From contig JAKZHN010000004.1 of assembly GCA_037179335.1 (NCBI GenBank), forward strand, positions 682,001 to 746,000: a stretch of DNA of 64,000 bases. The letters are read 5' to 3'. Every line of letters starts with the position of its first letter. The first letter of the stretch is position 1. Source of the DNA: Cyclaneusma minus (Eukaryota > Ascomycota > Leotiomycetes > Marthamycetales > Marthamycetaceae). The position numbers and the translations under genes are program-made. The notes under the pieces were generated by a model. The model was given only the letters and a program-made list of their open reading frames with translations. It was not told the DNA's origin and made no database searches. This document shows, piece by piece, positions 45,548 through 56,802 of this stretch.

Positions 45548-47230
45548 ATGAGGCCACGAATAACCCGGATAGTGGTACGGCCACCGAATAGACTATTCAC
45601 CCGAATAGCATATCATCGTTCTCGACCTCAACCTCCTCTCCTCCGCCAAGTCGTACGATTCCTCACCACCGACCGACGACCGCAGCTGCCCTTCCTCGCC
45701 CAGCGGAATGGAAGCCGCCAAATCCGCTTCCTCACCACCGAACGAAAACAATGGATCAAGGGCGAAGTCATCAAGGCTGGCAAATGGACCGCCGCTCTCT
45801 GGGCTATAGCAGGCCTTGGGACTCTGGCTCTATTCGGAATCCAGACAGAAATTGCGGAAGTGAGATACCCCACGCCTCACCAATGGACCTGGGTCTCGCG
45901 ACAGACGTATCGGTTCAACAGGTTCAACGAAGGCAGAATGGATATGACCGACGAGCAAGCCAACTATGCCCAAATTGGTCAAATTTACCAGGCCCTCCTT
46001 CGACGCCTCGAGAATCCGGAAATAGATGGTGAAGGTTTGGTGGAGCAAACAGACGGCGGGAACTTGGCAGAAGGGATTGGAAAGATAGGATACGACATCA
46101 CTGCAAAGCCAGAAGAATGGCAGAGGGGGTACTGGGACACCCTGATGCAGACAGCAAGATGCGCTGAGCGAATGGACGGCTGGGTTGCAGATACAACGCG
46201 AAATCTCTGTTTCCCCAAACACTTCATGATCGGCCCCTCAAACCCCAAGCCGCGCCCTATCCCTCCAGGCGTTCAATCCGCGCCCCTTGAAGAGAACTGC
46301 GTACCCGCCTTCGAGCCTCCAGAACAATACTACGTGCAGATTCTTACAACAAAAGGCTTCACCGAAAGACAGAAGCTGGAAGCCGGCCTTGCATACGCTG
46401 GCTGGCTCGACTACAAGGGCACGCCCGACGCGGCTCTAGACATGTACAAGTGGTGCGTAGACACCGCCACCGCTTCGTTCCCAGACGTCGTCGACAAGAA
46501 CGGCGTCATAAAAAGCAGCAAGCCCGTATCCTCCAACGTCCTCCTCGCTACCACCTGCCTCGCAACCCATCACGCGCAGACTTCCAACCTCTCCACCGCT
46601 CTCCCGATTTTCGTCTCCATCCTACGAGCACGCCGCTCTCTCCCCGAACCCGAAACCCCATTCCTCTCCATTCCCCCTGATGCCACCGAAACTGGCATCA
46701 TCGCAAACCTAAGATGGTTTGTAGAAACCCTTTTCATACCTCCCAAGTATCCGCCGCCGCCAGATCCGGGAATGTATCCACCTACAAGGGATGCGAAAGA
46801 GAAGTGTGAGGAAGCCGGCGTGATGGCGTATATTGGGGAGATTCTTTACGTGTCGCATAAAGATACTAAAGGAAGAGAAGAGGGATTGGCTTGGACAAGA
46901 GAGGCGGTGGATATGTCGGAAGAGGAGCTAAGGGGATTGCAGACTGAAATTGCGGATAAGGAGGCGAGGGAGACGTGTAGGGATTGTTTGGAGACGGGTA
47001 TGGAGAATTGGGCGAAGATGGTGGGAAGGTTGGTGAGGGAAGAGAAGAAGAGGAAAGAGGAGGGGAAGGGGCAGAACAAGGGATGGTTTGGGCTGGGTGG
47101 TAAGGAGGAATCTGCGGTTGGACGGTGGGATAGTGAGGCGGCCCTGGTTAGGGAGAGGCGGCGGAGGGCAGAGGGGCTGTTGAAGAAGGAAGAGCCGCGG
47201 AAAAGTCTATTGGCCAAGGTCGGTATTTAA
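45548..47230 (+). CDS. Uncharacterised mitochondrial TPR-like fungal protein
   Basis: Single exon of 560 aa from the ATG at 45548; codons upstream are open but begin with TTG. The N-terminus is Arg-rich without acidic residues (MRPRITRIVVRPPNRLFTRI), a likely mitochondrial presequence, followed by one hydrophobic segment at about 83-101 (WTAALWAIAGLGTLALFGI). The body matches a conserved fungal family often mislabelled 'MFS maltose permease' in databases: PTPHQWTWVSR, NYAQIGQIYQALLRRLENP, GYWDTLMQTARCAERMDGW and helical TPR-like pairs. It has only one membrane segment, so it cannot be a sugar permease. An inner-membrane protein facing the matrix or intermembrane space is inferred. The C-terminal 60 residues are highly charged. 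Confidence 0.8.
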   Translation: MRPRITRIVVRPPNRLFTRIAYHRSRPQPPLLRQVVRFLTTDRRPQLPFLAQRNGSRQIRFLTTERKQWIKGEVIKAGKWTAALWAIAGLGTLALFGIQTEIAEVRYPTPHQWTWVSRQTYRFNRFNEGRMDMTDEQANYAQIGQIYQALLRRLENPEIDGEGLVEQTDGGNLAEGIGKIGYDITAKPEEWQRGYWDTLMQTARCAERMDGWVADTTRNLCFPKHFMIGPSNPKPRPIPPGVQSAPLEENCVPAFEPPEQYYVQILTTKGFTERQKLEAGLAYAGWLDYKGTPDAALDMYKWCVDTATASFPDVVDKNGVIKSSKPVSSNVLLATTCLATHHAQTSNLSTALPIFVSILRARRSLPEPETPFLSIPPDATETGIIANLRWFVETLFIPPKYPPPPDPGMYPPTRDAKEKCEEAGVMAYIGEILYVSHKDTKGREEGLAWTREAVDMSEEELRGLQTEIADKEARETCRDCLETGMENWAKMVGRLVREEKKRKEEGKGQNKGWFGLGGKEESAVGRWDSEAALVRERRRRAEGLLKKEEPRKSLLAKVGI

Positions 47231-47318
47231 GCGTCGTATGTATGAATTATATATCCCCTGTTCCAGATTTCCAGATAAAAGAAGAATTTCTGTTGAAGAA
47301 GCAGGTTGCTGTTAATGA

Positions 47319-47450
47319 GATTTCCCTATCCTTTGGAGTATTTCTAATCCTTAGGGATATCCCGAATTCTTGCGGATTAACCTAATCACTGGGGACATTC
47401 CTGATTGTTGAATATTCATGATCACTGTAGGTTACCCTGATCATCGGCAA
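47319..47450 (+). repeat. Degenerate 19-20 bp minisatellite, locus 1
   Basis: About seven head-to-tail units of roughly 17-21 bp, for example ATTCCTGATTGTTGAAT, ATTCATGATCACTGTAGG and ACCTAATCACTGGGGAC, fit the consensus ATTCCTGATCACTTGGGAT. The same family occurs at 51158-51273 (same strand) and 55752-55910 (opposite strand). Units are diverged, so expansion is old. Confidence 0.55.
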
Positions 47451-48486
47451 GGGGTTGAGACTCATATTGCCTAACTGTATCTGTTTACAGTGAGAGTGAA
47501 ACGTCTAGGAGCACGGTGATTCTTATCATAGCCAGCCTGGTGAGCACGGGACTAATCGCAAACACCGTACACGAAAGCGCTTCCATCAAACCTTTACACC
47601 TCGAAAATTGCAAGTGGCCATCAGTCGATGTGCAACAAAGAGGGTTGTGCGCTTCTCTGATTCGCGGACGGGAAAGGGGGAGCAAACCACAGCTCGGCCA
47701 ATCCCTCTGCCGTCACCTATCAGAACCCTCCATGAAGTGAGGCCTCAAGCCTTGTACCTCAAAAAAGTGAGACTGGCCAGCGGCCGATGTGCGTGCAATA
47801 AAGCATGAGGTCCGTTTTGTTGGGGAATGCACACCGGGACATTTATACTACCTCGAATTCCACGAGCTTGGTCGTTCCGCGGAGTGCGGAGCGCGGAGGA
47901 AGGAAGCGAGGGAACTGCAGCATATATACCCCAATTTGCAGAGAAGATTCTAAAAAAGTCGGAAGGGACTGCACCTATTCAGAAAGGGACCAGTGGCTCA
48001 GTGGTAACTGCCAATACTGACATAACATGCACTGTAACGGGTCTGGGTGAATTGTCTCGAAATTTCCAGGTGCGTTTGCTGTAACCAAACGATTCGTACA
48101 CTCCCGGCAACATATCTTTTTGCATTATTTTTGCATTTTTTGAAACTTTCTTTTGGACGCCTCAGGCCACATGGCTGATTCTCTAGATGTCTGGCTGCAT
48201 TTAGAAGCATTTTACGATCAAGCTCTGGAGCCAATGAATTAGATTTCGCAGCTTGCTATTCTCGAGGGATACCTGAACTTTACCATCATCACGAAAAGCC
48301 GATTACACCCAAGAAAGTCCGGAAAGCATACTAAGGGAACGCAAATTCATATGTTCGTGTCTCAACGCAAGATTATCAATGCCATGGCCCTCATGAGCCT
48401 ATGGTGCAGAAGTCGGGGTGATGGCCTTCTGCCTTCCGAGGACTTCGGCCCTATGGCAAGGCCCGAAGGGTCTCAGCCGGCGCAGT
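47451..48486. other. Intergenic, possible tRNA-derived remnants
   Basis: No gene supported. At 47990-48005 the plus strand reads GTGGCTCAGTGGTAACT, a near-perfect Pol III A box, but no good B box or cloverleaf follows. Two related segments with core TCGATGTGC/CCGATGTGC and CAA.AAAG at about 47612 and 47780 suggest an old duplication. Confidence 0.35.
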
Positions 48487-50172
48487 TCAATCCTCCCTGC
48501 CGGTAAGACTAAGCTTGGAAAGGCCGGCCTTGACAGTCTCAATGACAGTCTCGGCGATGCCTCCCGACGGGCCTGCCTCCTTTGGCTCCTCATGACCATC
48601 AGCACCCTTGTCATCTGTCTTCTCTTTCCCAGTCGCACCATCGGCCTTCGCCTTTCCAGCTTCCTCAGCATTCTCCTTTCCAGTTTCCTCGTCAGTCTTC
48701 TCCTTTCCGGTTTCCTCTCCAGCACTCTTCTCTCCAGCACCAGCACCCTCATCAGCCTTCTCCTTTCCAGCCCCAGCACCATCATCCTTCTTCTCCTCAA
48801 CCACAACACTTATCTTAGCCTCTCCGGCACTCTTCCTAGCCTCTTCAGCAGCTCCAACGCTGATGTCAGGCTTCACATCCCCATCACCCGCCTTCCCCAC
48901 AAACCCATCCAGAACGAACTTGTATCCCTTAGGCAGCATACACTCGCTGTAGTTCTGCTCACCCAGTGAGAAAGTTGGGCATCCATAGCCCTCGCACGTC
49001 GTAGCCATATCCACGATCTTCACTCCATCATCTGCCTCCCACTCAAGTTGCGACTCCGCAGCCTTCAAAGCATCCTCCTTGCTCGCCAACTGGCCATCAT
49101 AAAACTGGACCAAGGTGCCTAACGGCTTCTCCGATTGGATGTAGGCACGGCCATTCTCTCGCAGCCACTCTTTCAGTGCCTCAGTTTCATACTCGCGCTC
49201 GTAGAAGTACGGAGCGAGCAGAGCGATCTTCTCCAGACGGCCCTTCATGGCATCCCAGTGGCTGTCGAGGTAGATCATGAATTCTGCTGCGCCCTGGGAA
49301 ACACCGATGACGTCGAGCTTTGCCTCAGGAGTGCAGAAATGCGGGACGACCTTCTCGAGGATGTAGGCGCAATGCTCAGACGTGGTGCGGTTTCCCTCGA
49401 CGCTGTTGTTATACGGGTCGATGCGGTAGTCAGGGTCGACGGCGTACTTGCGAGGGAGTGCGTGCCAAGAGGTGTGCGTCATGGCCTCCTTGAATTTGCG
49501 GTTCCAGAGCAACTGGCCCATGTTGGCAAGAATGACACCTGGAGCTTCGTCGTCGCAGGGACCTGAGGGGTTGGAGGGGTCTTTGGGGAAGCGCATGGTC
49601 TCAATGTACTTCAGCATGTTGACTACGGAGCCTTGGTTGATGCCGCCGCGGCCGCCCATGATGCGGATGGCGAGGACGCCGAGGTCTTGCTCCTTTTCGT
49701 AGAAAAGGACGATGACATGCTTGGCCGTGCGGATGTTTGCGGAGACGTAGATTGGGATATGGGGCGAGGTTTCTTTGACGCCGATAGGGAGGGGAACGCG
49801 TTCGTACTTGAGAGCTTCAATGCGCTCTTGAGCCATGTTCCGAGTGATCTCTGTAGTGGCTTTTTGAGTATGCCTTCCGAAGCTGTGAGGAAATGGGGGT
49901 GCATACCATTCATGCGCTCCTTCTGAACGTCATTGTAGCGTTCGTTTCGGGTGAGGAAGTACTTGAAGTACTCTTTGGGACGCTGTATGTTTCGGATCTC
50001 GTCTTCATCGTTGAGGAAGTAGCTGTGATATGATCAGTATAATTCTAACTATCTATTTAGATTCTGCAACCAGAACCGTAATGGAATGGTTGCTGTGAAC
50101 TTACCCAAGACCCTTGAGATCGGAAGGGAAGACTGGGTCTTTGGGGAGACCAGAGGCTTTTCTGGCGAACAT
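48487..50172 (-). CDS. Arb2-domain protein with charged repeat tail
   Basis: Exons 50172-50105, 50022-49907 and 49850-48487 give 515 aa; donors GTAAGT and GTATGC and acceptors ACAG and ACAG keep frame, producing the family-like ERMNEITRNMAQERIEAL junction. The N-terminal half is an Arb2-type alpha/beta fold: HVIVLFYEK, GGINQGSVVNMLKYIE, GVILANMGQLLW, LDVIGVSQGAAEFMIYLDSHW (a Ser in a hydrolase-elbow-like context) and IALLAPYFYE. Arb2 proteins in fission yeast belong to the Argonaute chaperone complex, and related domains occur at the C-terminus of HDA1 deacetylases; whether this stand-alone fungal form has that role is unknown. The last 150 residues are low complexity, built of GKEKTDEETGKE-type units of Ala, Glu, Gly and Lys. 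Not secreted. Confidence 0.8.
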
Positions 50173-51157
50173 GTTGAGCGCTGGACGAGGATTTGGAAGG
50201 TGGTTTGGTTCTGCGGGATCGCGTGGTGAATGAAGATGTGATGAGCTTGGGAGATGTGGAAGTGGAAGGCAGAAGTTTGCGGGTGTGAACTTCTGTATCA
50301 GGTGATAGAAAGCGGTGGCAAGTATTCGAAGTTGAAAACTGTTGGAGCTCTGTGAAAAGGTGCGAAGAGAGTTTGTTGATGGAGGAGGAGAAAGATGGGA
50401 GCTGCAAGGAACCGGACGGTCTTAAGTAGCAGGTGGGCCGTCGAACAAGCGAGTTGGCGACATTAAGTGCCGACTGCGGTGAAGCTGAGATCTAGGGATT
50501 TCAAGTTCTCTAGTAAGACTTGACCGAATCTAAAGCCGCAGAATTCGGGAAAATGGCACGGATACCGAAAAGGATGCGTTTTGTAGGTTCCAGGCGGTGT
50601 TATGTGAGGATACCTCGTGAATTGCAACAGTTTCCCAGGAAATGGTTGCGAGTCCAGCTACTAGTCTGTGCAGTAGATTGTTCAAGATGGTTCACAGCTG
50701 GGAGTGCTTCGTGCTAGACAGATGTATATGTAGAGATTTTTGCAGAGCGAGATGTTTGCTGGATGTTGGGCGTTTGCCGTTTGCAAGCCGGCTTCGTCGG
50801 CAGAAAGGACCAGTGACACAGACGAAATGAACAACAGAACCGTCGTTTCTCGAGGATTACTGAATTAGGCAAGACTGTCCATTTTTGTTTGCATCGACTT
50901 TTAGAATTTCGGGTTCCGGGGCAAATGTGACGAGGAGACGCAATTGTGAAGTGGTGAAACTTTGTGGTTGTGAACAAGGTTTCGCACAGTTCTGAAGCGA
51001 CTGTGAAGTCGTGGATTGCGGACTTGTACTATCCAGAAATAGATGAAGCAAGCACGGAATCTTAAATATACCTACTACCCAACGTCATACAGTAGACTCA
51101 TACAGTGATATGCAAAAAACTGGTCCCTGGATACGGCCTGAGATCCAGCGAATGGGT
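50173..51157. other. Upstream region of the Arb2-domain gene
   Basis: About 1 kb with no supported gene. The minus strand before the Arb2 start codon is pyrimidine-rich and has TACTTAAGACC at about 50421-50431, a possible TATA variant. Otherwise nothing is recognised. Confidence 0.4.
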
Positions 51158-51273
51158 AATATTTCCGATCATTCCATAGTCCTAGGTAGTCATTGGGAAG
51201 ACTTCTCGTTACCTCGAATATTTCCGACCACTTGGGACATTTGAAATTTCCGGTTATTCAGGAATCAGGGTAT
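51158..51273 (+). repeat. Degenerate 19-20 bp minisatellite, locus 2
   Basis: About six diverged units such as ATTTCCGATCATTCC, ATTTCCGACCACTTGGGAC and TTTCCGGTTATTCAGGAAT line up with the consensus seen at 47319 and 55752. The array is head-to-tail on the plus strand. Confidence 0.5.
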
Positions 51274-51479
51274 TGCGAAATGCAAGTGACCTGGAGACTT
51301 TAAACTGATAGCCAACTCCTGTCATCTAGGTTCGCTCTGGTAGCATGTATTTCACTCAGGCATATGGTCATATCTGTCATTCGAATTCCGGAAGAGAAGA
51401 AACAAATGGGCCTTCTGTGGCTCCGGATGATGGTAAGCCTTTCACTACTCGTTATTCAATCACCCTAACGCAACCACGT

Positions 51480-53000
51480 GAAGAAGAATTCGCCTGCTCA
51501 GCAAGCTTCTGGGTACCTTATTTAAAGACCTCATACAGAAGCCTTTGGAGTCGCATGGAAAGAAAGAGACTGATTTCGGGACATGTGTTCTGGCAAAAAC
51601 AGACTGCAAGTATTTCAAACCTGTAAAGAGCGTTCTGCCCCAAGTACTTAGGGGGCCTCTTTCTCAAGTCTATTTTCTAGAGCCGCTTGCAACGAGTTTC
51701 AAATTCAAGAGCATTAGCTTCTGCCTCAATCTTCCCTGCTGCCAATACTGCCCAGCTACTCTCGACTCGACCTTTCATTGTCACATGAACTCGTTGCTGT
51801 CAAATACCAGTAACCGGTGCCAGACTTCTCGACATACTCCTGCGAAAGAAACTGGCCTATTTGAAGACCACTCCTAGATAGCTAGGTATATAAAGCCTTC
51901 CATGTCCTAGGCTTTTAAACCTAGTGGAAAGGGCTCACAAAAACCAAGATATATGCGATCCCTCAAAAACAGAGTAGGGTCTCTAAAATTGTCCGTTCGC
52001 TGACAAGTAAGTCCTCTCCAGGACCTCCGATCTTCTGTATTTGGCGACTCACCAGTAACCGATTCAGGAACATTAGTTTTTACCTAGGTCGAAAGAGCTC
52101 TTGCTACCACCGCTTTAGGACCGCCACACATCCAATTTCTCACTGTCACGCGCAGTTGCTATTGTCGAAGACTTAATCCATTACTACTATTGTCTAACCT
52201 TGCTGGTATAAGCGGCCACTGCTGTCAACCACAACCACAATCATCTAACATCTTCAACTACCAGTAGCCACCAGAATTGGCCCCATGGTCTTTGTTCTGT
52301 CAAACACCCACTTGACCAAGCTTGAACTCTTGGGCTATTTAATGAACCTCAAATCCAGAAGCTCGCGCCCCCTCAGAAATCAGGATGCTTACGAATATTG
52401 TACCAGAAGACAGGAAGCTGTTTCCCAACTCTCGCAACGCAACTTATCAGCCAGCGCAACTGCTTGTCACATTTCCGACGCTGCTACAGACTCAAGATTC
52501 TCGTCCTCGGTTTGCCATTCCTGAACCCACATCCAGCCAGAAATATTTCAGGGGTGCGGGCTTCGAATTCTGAGCAAATCCTACTGTCGACAGCTCGGAA
52601 CCACCTTTCATCTAACTTCTTATCACCGCAGAAAGTTATAGCTGTCGCTTCCCAGCAGCCATTGTTAGTCCCGTCGAATTCATTCCGTCAAACACAGGTC
52701 GACCAAGCCCAGAGCACTTCCAGGAATTTAAAGAAATCCCAGTTCCAAGCCTTAGAATTTCAACTTTTGTTCATCACACTGACATCTCCACATGGCAAAT
52801 GCGAGCCTGGTCTGATCAGTCAGTGCAAGTTGGTTCAGTTCAACTGTAAGCTCCAAAGCTCCAGTCTACCATCCGATCCCTCTACAACTACTTCACTTGC
52901 TATCACTACCTTCACCAACCACAGCTCAATCTCCTCCTGTCTGTCGCACGCAATCGCTACTGCCACCTCCTAATATCCAGTGCTATCAAAAACCATAAAA
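51480..53000. repeat. Array 3, diverged promoter-like units
   Basis: TATA-like boxes CTTATTTAAAGACC (51518), GGTATATAAAGCC (51885), CTATTTAATGAACC (52336) and AATTTAAAGAAATCC (52727) recur at about 310-450 bp. CTGTCAAAYACC-like blocks (51798, 52298, 52685) precede the last three. The reverse complement of the array blocks is visible at about 51776-51806 (CACATGAACTCGTTGCTGTC) and 52147-52170. The CTTTAAATA box form resembles those at 2585 and 10676. Similarity to arrays 1 and 2 is weaker, so this is tentative. The longest open frame here (52398-52973) is low complexity and not believed. Confidence 0.35.
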
Positions 53001-53317
53001 TTCGACCCCAACCACCCCTCCCAATACGAACTTTGCCTGTCGATCCAAACTTCCCCTATCACGCCCACGGCGCCCCGCCCCCCCTACCGGCACCCCCAGA
53101 CTACCGCTGCCACAACCCCCCACCGCCACACCTCTCATTCCCCAAACAAAAACACAGTACCCAGATGCAGTAACTACCAAATTTTCCAAGCCAGCGCACC
53201 ACGGTATTAAAGAAGCACCTCAGTCATCAACATTCTCACTGTCACAAAAATCCCCTGACCATAATGCGACATTCGCCCTCTAGACTTCTGCACTCTCAGT
53301 CCAAGTGTTAGTGACTG

Positions 53318-53495
53318 AAAAAAAAAAGACAGAGAAAGTCAAGAAGAGAAATAGGCAGCAAAAGAATCGAACGCAGGCATGTCGCCATTTATGGGAACCG
53401 AACTATTGTTGGCGTAAGGCTTATCGGTAAACCGCACTTACGACTGGATCCTTAACCCAACCATCCTCCAATCAGGCCATGACAGCTATTCGATC
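53318..53495 (-). repeat. tRNA-like (SINE-like) repeat, copy B
   Basis: Minus-strand match to 10796-10975. Read on the minus strand it runs TCGAATAGCTGTCATGGCC (A-box-like), CGTAAGTGCGGTTTACCGAT, GTTCGATTCTTTTGC (B-box-like), and ends in a run of T residues (plus-strand A run at 53320-53330). Both copies keep box spacing and the terminator, which favours a Pol III unit over chance similarity. Confidence 0.6.
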
Positions 53496-53758
53496 ATCCT
53501 GCCAAGCATTGGCCTAGACTGCTTTATATCCCAACCCAGACGGAGAATTCTAGGAAACGCAGTTAATCCATCTCCGTCACTCCGTACTACAAAACCCCTT
53601 TCGGTGGGTATTCATCCATCGTTCGTGAAGCAAGTGGATGAGAACTTGCTAACAATTGCTATGAATAAGACATACTCTGTCTCATTAAAAAAAAACACAC
53701 ACAAACAATACACTCTCCTCCCCTCACCATTCCTTTCTATGGAGGGCGAGCACCCTTC

Positions 53759-55435
53759 TCACGAAACACTGAGCATATCAAGCCAATTAACAACCATCAT
53801 CGCCTTAACCAAGTTCCCCCTCAAATCCATGTGCACGCCGTCCTTGCTACTCGCCTGCACACTCATATTCCACGTCCCCAAATGCTCCACTCCCCTCCTC
53901 CGCATCTCCCCCTTGGTCTCCTCCTCAAACTTCCTCAGCGCCTTGTTTCCCTGCTTCACCAAATACTCATCAGGCTTGTTGATTCCAGCTGCTGAAGGCG
54001 TCATGAAGAGTGCGCGGATCGGCCAATCAGATTCGCCTTCTTTGGCGGTGGGGAAGAGCTCTCTGGGCATGGGGTGGGGGGAGGGGCTGTAGGAGTCGTA
54101 TTGGGCATGGGGTGGGGAGGATCCGTAAGGGTCACGGCGAACAAGGCGCGAGGAGGATTGGGCAGAAGAGGCGACGGATTTGAGGATAATGTCGAGCCAG
54201 GTGACCGTGGCGGGGACGGAGAGGTCGGACCAGAGGCCTTGGCCAAAGACGATAGCAATGCGCTTGGTGGTGGAGCGCTCGAGGGCAAGTTGCAGGCGGT
54301 CGAGCTCGTCGTTCGAGATGGGGTCTTTGAGGATTTGCTCGACTGTTGGGATCTCATGAATCAGCCATCGAAATTCACTTGCTGGGTGAAAGGATGGTGG
54401 ATGGAGATTGAATTGTTGACTCATAGTCTCTTGATGATGGCAGGGGGTGTGGGAATTTGGGAGTCAGGGGATGAGACGGCGACTCACCCATCACATTGAC
54501 GGTGCCTGCAGGACACTTGATGCTGTCGGGGTCGTGTTCGTATACATCGCCTGTTCTGTAGATCCCCTGCGGCGAACAAGATTTGACATCGAACTGCTCG
54601 TTGCAGAAACATTCTTTCCTAGTGGGACATCGTCAGCAATCACCCGTTTCGCCCCTTTCTCCCCATCTCCTGTCCTCTTCGCTCCTATCCCTCCCGATAT
54701 ATCCATCTTCCGTCCAACATGCTCAAACCCGACAGTGGCAAAAATAAGAAAACTTACTTCTCAGTCTCATCCAAGTTCCATCCCGTCACAGCCCCATACC
54801 CCAAATCCTCCCTAATCAGCACATTCATCGCCCCAACCACATGCCCGATCATGCTATCTCCCACCATCAACACCTTATCGAAGCGTCCCAAGATGTCACA
54901 TATTTCGTTTGTCTTGTACCAGCGCATTGAGCAACCAAGAGGTACGTAGGGCTGGTCGATGCCGATTCGCCCGCCGGAAGACATGGCTGTGAGTAATTCA
55001 GAGCGGTCGGTACACAGCGGCTGGTGAAGCAGCATTGGGGAATAGTGAATAGAATGAGAAGAGATGTCGCAGGTGTCGCGGTGGGCGAAGTTGGCAAATG
55101 TGTCGGTGGTGTCGAGGTTGCGGCTATGGGCCGTAGTGGATTGGTACTGTGATGGATGAGTGGGGAAATAGGTGGTGGGAAGGGGTGGGCAGGAGATGGC
55201 TTACGCGGCGGGGCCGGGTGAAATAAATGATGTTGAAAAAGAGGAAAATGGCCAGAAAGACGGCGATCCCGAGTCGTATGAACCTGGGCGTAGGGAAGCA
55301 TGAGAACTGACCGAGGACACGGCCAATGGACATCGGGTTGCCACGGGCTCTGCCCTGATAGGGGCGGGCGGGTTGGTGCGGCAAACGCTGCGGGCGCTCC
55401 ATGTCTTCTAGTTCCATTGATTCCATTGATTCCAT
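53759..55435 (-). CDS. Golgi-type SGNH / PC-esterase-like membrane protein
   Basis: Exons 55435-55205, 55146-54758, 54618-54488 and 54429-53759 give 473 aa, all junctions in frame. The start is the first of three ATGs in a MESMESMELEDMER repeat. A cytosolic tail of about 50 residues precedes one signal anchor at about 52-70 (LGIAVFLAIFLFFNIIYF), so it should be a type II secretory-pathway protein. The lumenal part carries the SGNH block I motif VGDS at 172-175, a Cys-rich insert (ECFCNEQFDVKSC) in the 131-nt exon, and the C-terminal DGVH motif (D447, H450) that completes the Ser-Asp-His triad. This is the plant TBL/animal CASD1-type esterase fold, which acetylates or deacetylates glycans; the glycan target is not deducible. 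Confidence 0.8.
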
Positions 55436-55751
55436 TGTAAAGATTGAGCACTTTGGATGTTGTTGGGTAATGGACTTAGAAATGGTCAAATGCAGCGTTG
55501 TATGTTGATGGCGAGAGTCGAGATGAAAGTGGAAGTGGAAGTGCAATTGCCGAGGGAGACTTCATGGGTGGAAGGAAGGAAGGAAGGCGGGCAGGCAGGA
55601 AGGAAGAAAGAAGGGGACGGGGGAAAGAGACAGCTTTGGAGAAGTTGCGGAGGGAAACAGCTCTTAGTAGCTCTGGCCGCGAAAGGAAAGAGCCGTAGAG
55701 GTGAGAGAAGTAGAGATACAGGGGGACGAAAACAAATCCGAATACGGTATA

Positions 55752-55910
55752 CAGTCTCCGAATGATTGTGAGCATCCCGAATAACCAGGAATACTCCTAA
55801 TAACTAGGAATGCTCCAGGTGATTTGGGACATCTCAAGTGATTTCGGGCATCCCCAGGGATTTGGAACATTCCAAGAAATGAGAAATATTCGAAGTGATT
55901 TGGAATATGG
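55752..55910 (-). repeat. Degenerate 19-20 bp minisatellite, locus 3
   Basis: The clearest of the three arrays: seven to eight units of 19-20 bp. On the plus strand they read GGAATGCTCCAGGTGATTTG, GGACATCTCAAGTGATTTC, GGGCATCCCCAGGGATTTG and so on. The reverse complement gives ATTCCAAATCACTTCGAAT-type units matching the loci at 47319 and 51158. It lies upstream of the PC-esterase-like gene. Confidence 0.65.
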
Positions 55911-56214
55911 TCACTCACCCATCTCAGCCTGTATTTAGACTTTTTCATGGCACTGTAGAGTTACCTTTTGAACAGTACGGTTCTGGGCGAGTCAGCTGCG
56001 ACTTTTGGTAAGCAGGGAGCTTGCACCATGAAGTGTCTCGATCTCCAGATGAACCAGACCCGAACACACAGCCTGTACTGTGAAAAGCAGTCTTGTTCTG
56101 CCTGTAAACCGCAATGCCATTTGAACGCCGCCAATGCTTAGTAATTGTACACACGAGAAGCTGCCACCAGCCCCTTTATACAAGCTACCAGATCCTCCAC
56201 ACCCCACTCCCCCA

Positions 56215-56802
56215 CTACCAACTCGCCTTCTTCACACCAGGAATGTTTCCTTCCAGCGCATGCAGACGGAAGTTGAACTGTACAAGTTGTCAGCCTAATT
56301 CCTCTATTCATCTTCTCACGAGCCATCGAATGATATATGGTTCCTAGCTCTCGACGCCTCGGAACTCGAATAACACATACTCGGGACATCTTGAAGTCGG
56401 TCAAGATACCTCTCCCCTTGCCTCCGTCTATGCAGCGGTTCTTGAACTGTGTGGATCGCGTGTAGCAGTGCATCTGGGACAGCTCGAGCTGTGCTTGGGC
56501 GCGCACGCGGGCGGGGAGACTGAGGTTGCGGATGATGTAGCGGAGAGCTTGTCTGCGATGCGATCCTATCAGCCCTGAACCAAAAGTCCATTGCGCTTCC
56601 ACGAAGCTACGCTGAGCCAATCCATTCTTATGTGGGTTCTCGAGGAGCAGCCGGACAATGGATGATGAATCGAAGGTAGGGCGAGGCGGGCATACCTCTG
56701 AGGCTCGTTCTGGGCAAACACCTTCCGCTTGGTGTGGTCGCGCATGACCATCACATTGATATAGCAGCCCAGGTCGAGCTTTTTCGAGCGGAACATCGAC
56801 AT
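56215..56802 (-). CDS. MRP2: Mitochondrial ribosomal protein uS14m
   Basis: Exons 56802-56696, 56552-56381 and 56277-56215 give 113 aa. It begins MSMFRSKKLDLGCYINVMVM, continues KVFAQNEPQR joined to QALRYIIRNLSLPARVRAQA, then CYTRSTQFKNRC, GKGRGILTDFKMSR, and ends FNFRLHALEGNIPGVKKASW. This is the full uS14 fold, matching the conserved C-terminal half of bacterial S14. The zinc-type CxxC pairs of some S14 proteins are absent, as in other mitochondrial versions. It is a 37S (small) subunit component of the mitoribosome. An in-frame open extension to 57021 exists, but family members start at MSMFR, so 56802 is preferred. Confidence 0.92.

Noticed and set aside
47985..48075. tRNA gene starting near GTGGCTCAGTGGTAACT
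   Set aside because: No matching B box or cloverleaf within normal distance.
52398..52973. 191-codon open frame in the gene-free region
   Set aside because: Low-complexity Ser/Gln/Asn composition, no good start context, and it lies across the repeated TATA-like blocks of array 3.
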